A DNA stretch of 41,695 nt from an uncultured Pelagibacteraceae bacterium (GTDB lineage: Bacteria > Pseudomonadota > Alphaproteobacteria > Pelagibacterales > Pelagibacteraceae). Positions 41,123 to 41,695 of this stretch are shown here, piece by piece. The position numbers and the translations under genes were made by a program. Under the pieces are notes generated by a model. That model worked only from the letters and a program-made list of their open reading frames with translations. It did not search any database and was not told where the DNA came from. Location of the stretch: assembly GCA_902609675.1 (NCBI GenBank), contig CACLST010000008.1, forward strand, positions 1 through 41,695. Reading direction: 5' to 3'. Numbering within the stretch: position 1 is the stretch's first letter; the number at the start of each line of letters is the position of its first letter.

Positions 41123-41595
41123 ATATATTTAACGTCTTTTATTTCAAAATTTTTGACGCCTGCAGGAGTTTTAATTTCAACTAAATCACCTTTATTTTTA
41201 CCAATTAGACCCATACCTATCGGTGATTTAAAATATATTAGTTTTTCTTTTAAGTCTGCCTCATCCTTTCCAACAATCTTATATTTCAAACTTTCTTCAG
41301 TATCTAAATTTTGTAGCATTATAGTTGAACCGAATATAACTTTTCCGTCATTATCTAATTTTGAAACATCAATAACATTTGCTCTAGCTATAATATCCTC
41401 AACTTCTTGAACTCTTCCTTCATTGTGAGATTGCTGCTCTTTTGCAGCATGATATTCTGCATTTTCTTTAAGATCTCCATGTGATCTTGCTTCAGCTATG
41501 GCCGCAACTATCTCAGGTCTTTTCTTTTCTTTTAAAAAAATCAATTCCTCTTTTAATTTTTCCAAACCTCTAACTGTGATCGGCTCTTTTTCCAT
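41119..41595 (-). CDS. greA: Transcription elongation factor GreA
   Basis: GreA rescues backtracked RNA polymerase by stimulating transcript cleavage. The 158-residue protein has the N-terminal coiled coil with the acidic tip [18 protein letters not shown] (about 38-55) and a C-terminal FKBP-like domain ([22 protein letters not shown] near 125-146). Length is standard. It starts 3 bp after the hemF stop codon, so the two are probably cotranscribed. Confidence 0.96.
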   Translation of the reverse strand: MEKEPITVRGLEKLKEELIFLKEKKRPEIVAAIAEARSHGDLKENAEYHAAKEQQSHNEGRVQEVEDIIARANVIDVSKLDNDGKVIFGSTIMLQNLDTEESLKYKIVGKDEADLKEKLIYFKSPIGMGLIGKNKGDLVEIKTPAGVKNFEIKDVKYI

Positions 41596-41598
41596 AAT

Positions 41599-41695
<97 letters not shown>

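Overview
The window is very AT-rich, densely packed chromosomal DNA from an alphaproteobacterium, most likely a member of the SAR11 clade (Pelagibacterales). Pointers are the low GC, intergenic gaps that are mostly zero to a few tens of bases, the ccrM-rnhB and ispH-thrB-rnhA gene strings typical of alphaproteobacteria, and a crtI-crtB-crtY-blh set for making retinal, which marine bacteria use for proteorhodopsin. The assignment comes from gene content and style, not from a database search.

Layout. (1) 1-4598, minus: a lipid A/Kdo block (lpxK partial, waaA, msbA-like ABC exporter) behind ubiA. (2) 4651-8641: a DUF2721-type membrane protein, then a minus-strand group (HAD dehalogenase, DoxX, pirin, quinone oxidoreductase), then rsmE. 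(3) 8636-15207: a cytochrome c oxidase locus with a SCO copper chaperone, two different subunit III-like proteins, subunits II, I and IV, two small membrane proteins and heme O synthase. (4) 15249-17101: thrC overlapping a peroxiredoxin gene. (5) 17106-19721: an island of three small secreted-protein genes arranged as two tandem cassettes with nearly identical ends. (6) 19735-32510, minus: an almost gapless run reading DUF721, DsbA-like, smc, the F0 ATP synthase genes atpI-B-E-F'-F, crtI, crtB, crtY, blh, a small membrane protein, ispH, thrB, rnhA. (7) 32511-41695: mutY, a flavin monooxygenase, ccrM, rnhB, a 44-residue membrane protein, a family-4-like uracil-DNA glycosylase, a TPR protein, ispE, tRNA-Gln(TTG), a CCA-adding enzyme gene, greA and the 3' end of hemF.

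The most unusual part is the island at 17106-19721. It sits in what would otherwise be a 31-bp gap between the convergent stop codons of the peroxiredoxin gene and rnhA. A 14-bp core (aggggcgttctRtt) occurs at the left end, the middle and the right end. To the right of the left and middle cores lies a 122-bp block (R1, core included, 5 mismatches). To the left of the middle and right cores lies a 92-bp block (R2, core included, 7 mismatches). Both blocks carry direct repeats of TTCAATGTA spaced 11-12 bp: three in R2 and two in R1. The order B-O-P', P-O-P', P-O-B' is what two tandemly integrated elements with tyrosine-recombinase-type attachment sites would leave, yet no integrase is encoded. 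The cargo is three proteins with signal peptides: a beta-helix-like protein, a shortened PEBP-like protein and a polysaccharide-lyase-like protein. A scar between the first two genes suggests there was once a third unit.

Other points of interest are four GANTC sites packed in front of ccrM, an SMC protein with almost no room for a hinge, tRNA-Gln encoded 3 bp before the CCA-adding enzyme gene, two head-to-head gene pairs with start codons 0 and 10 bp apart, and the F0 genes running straight into the retinal pathway.
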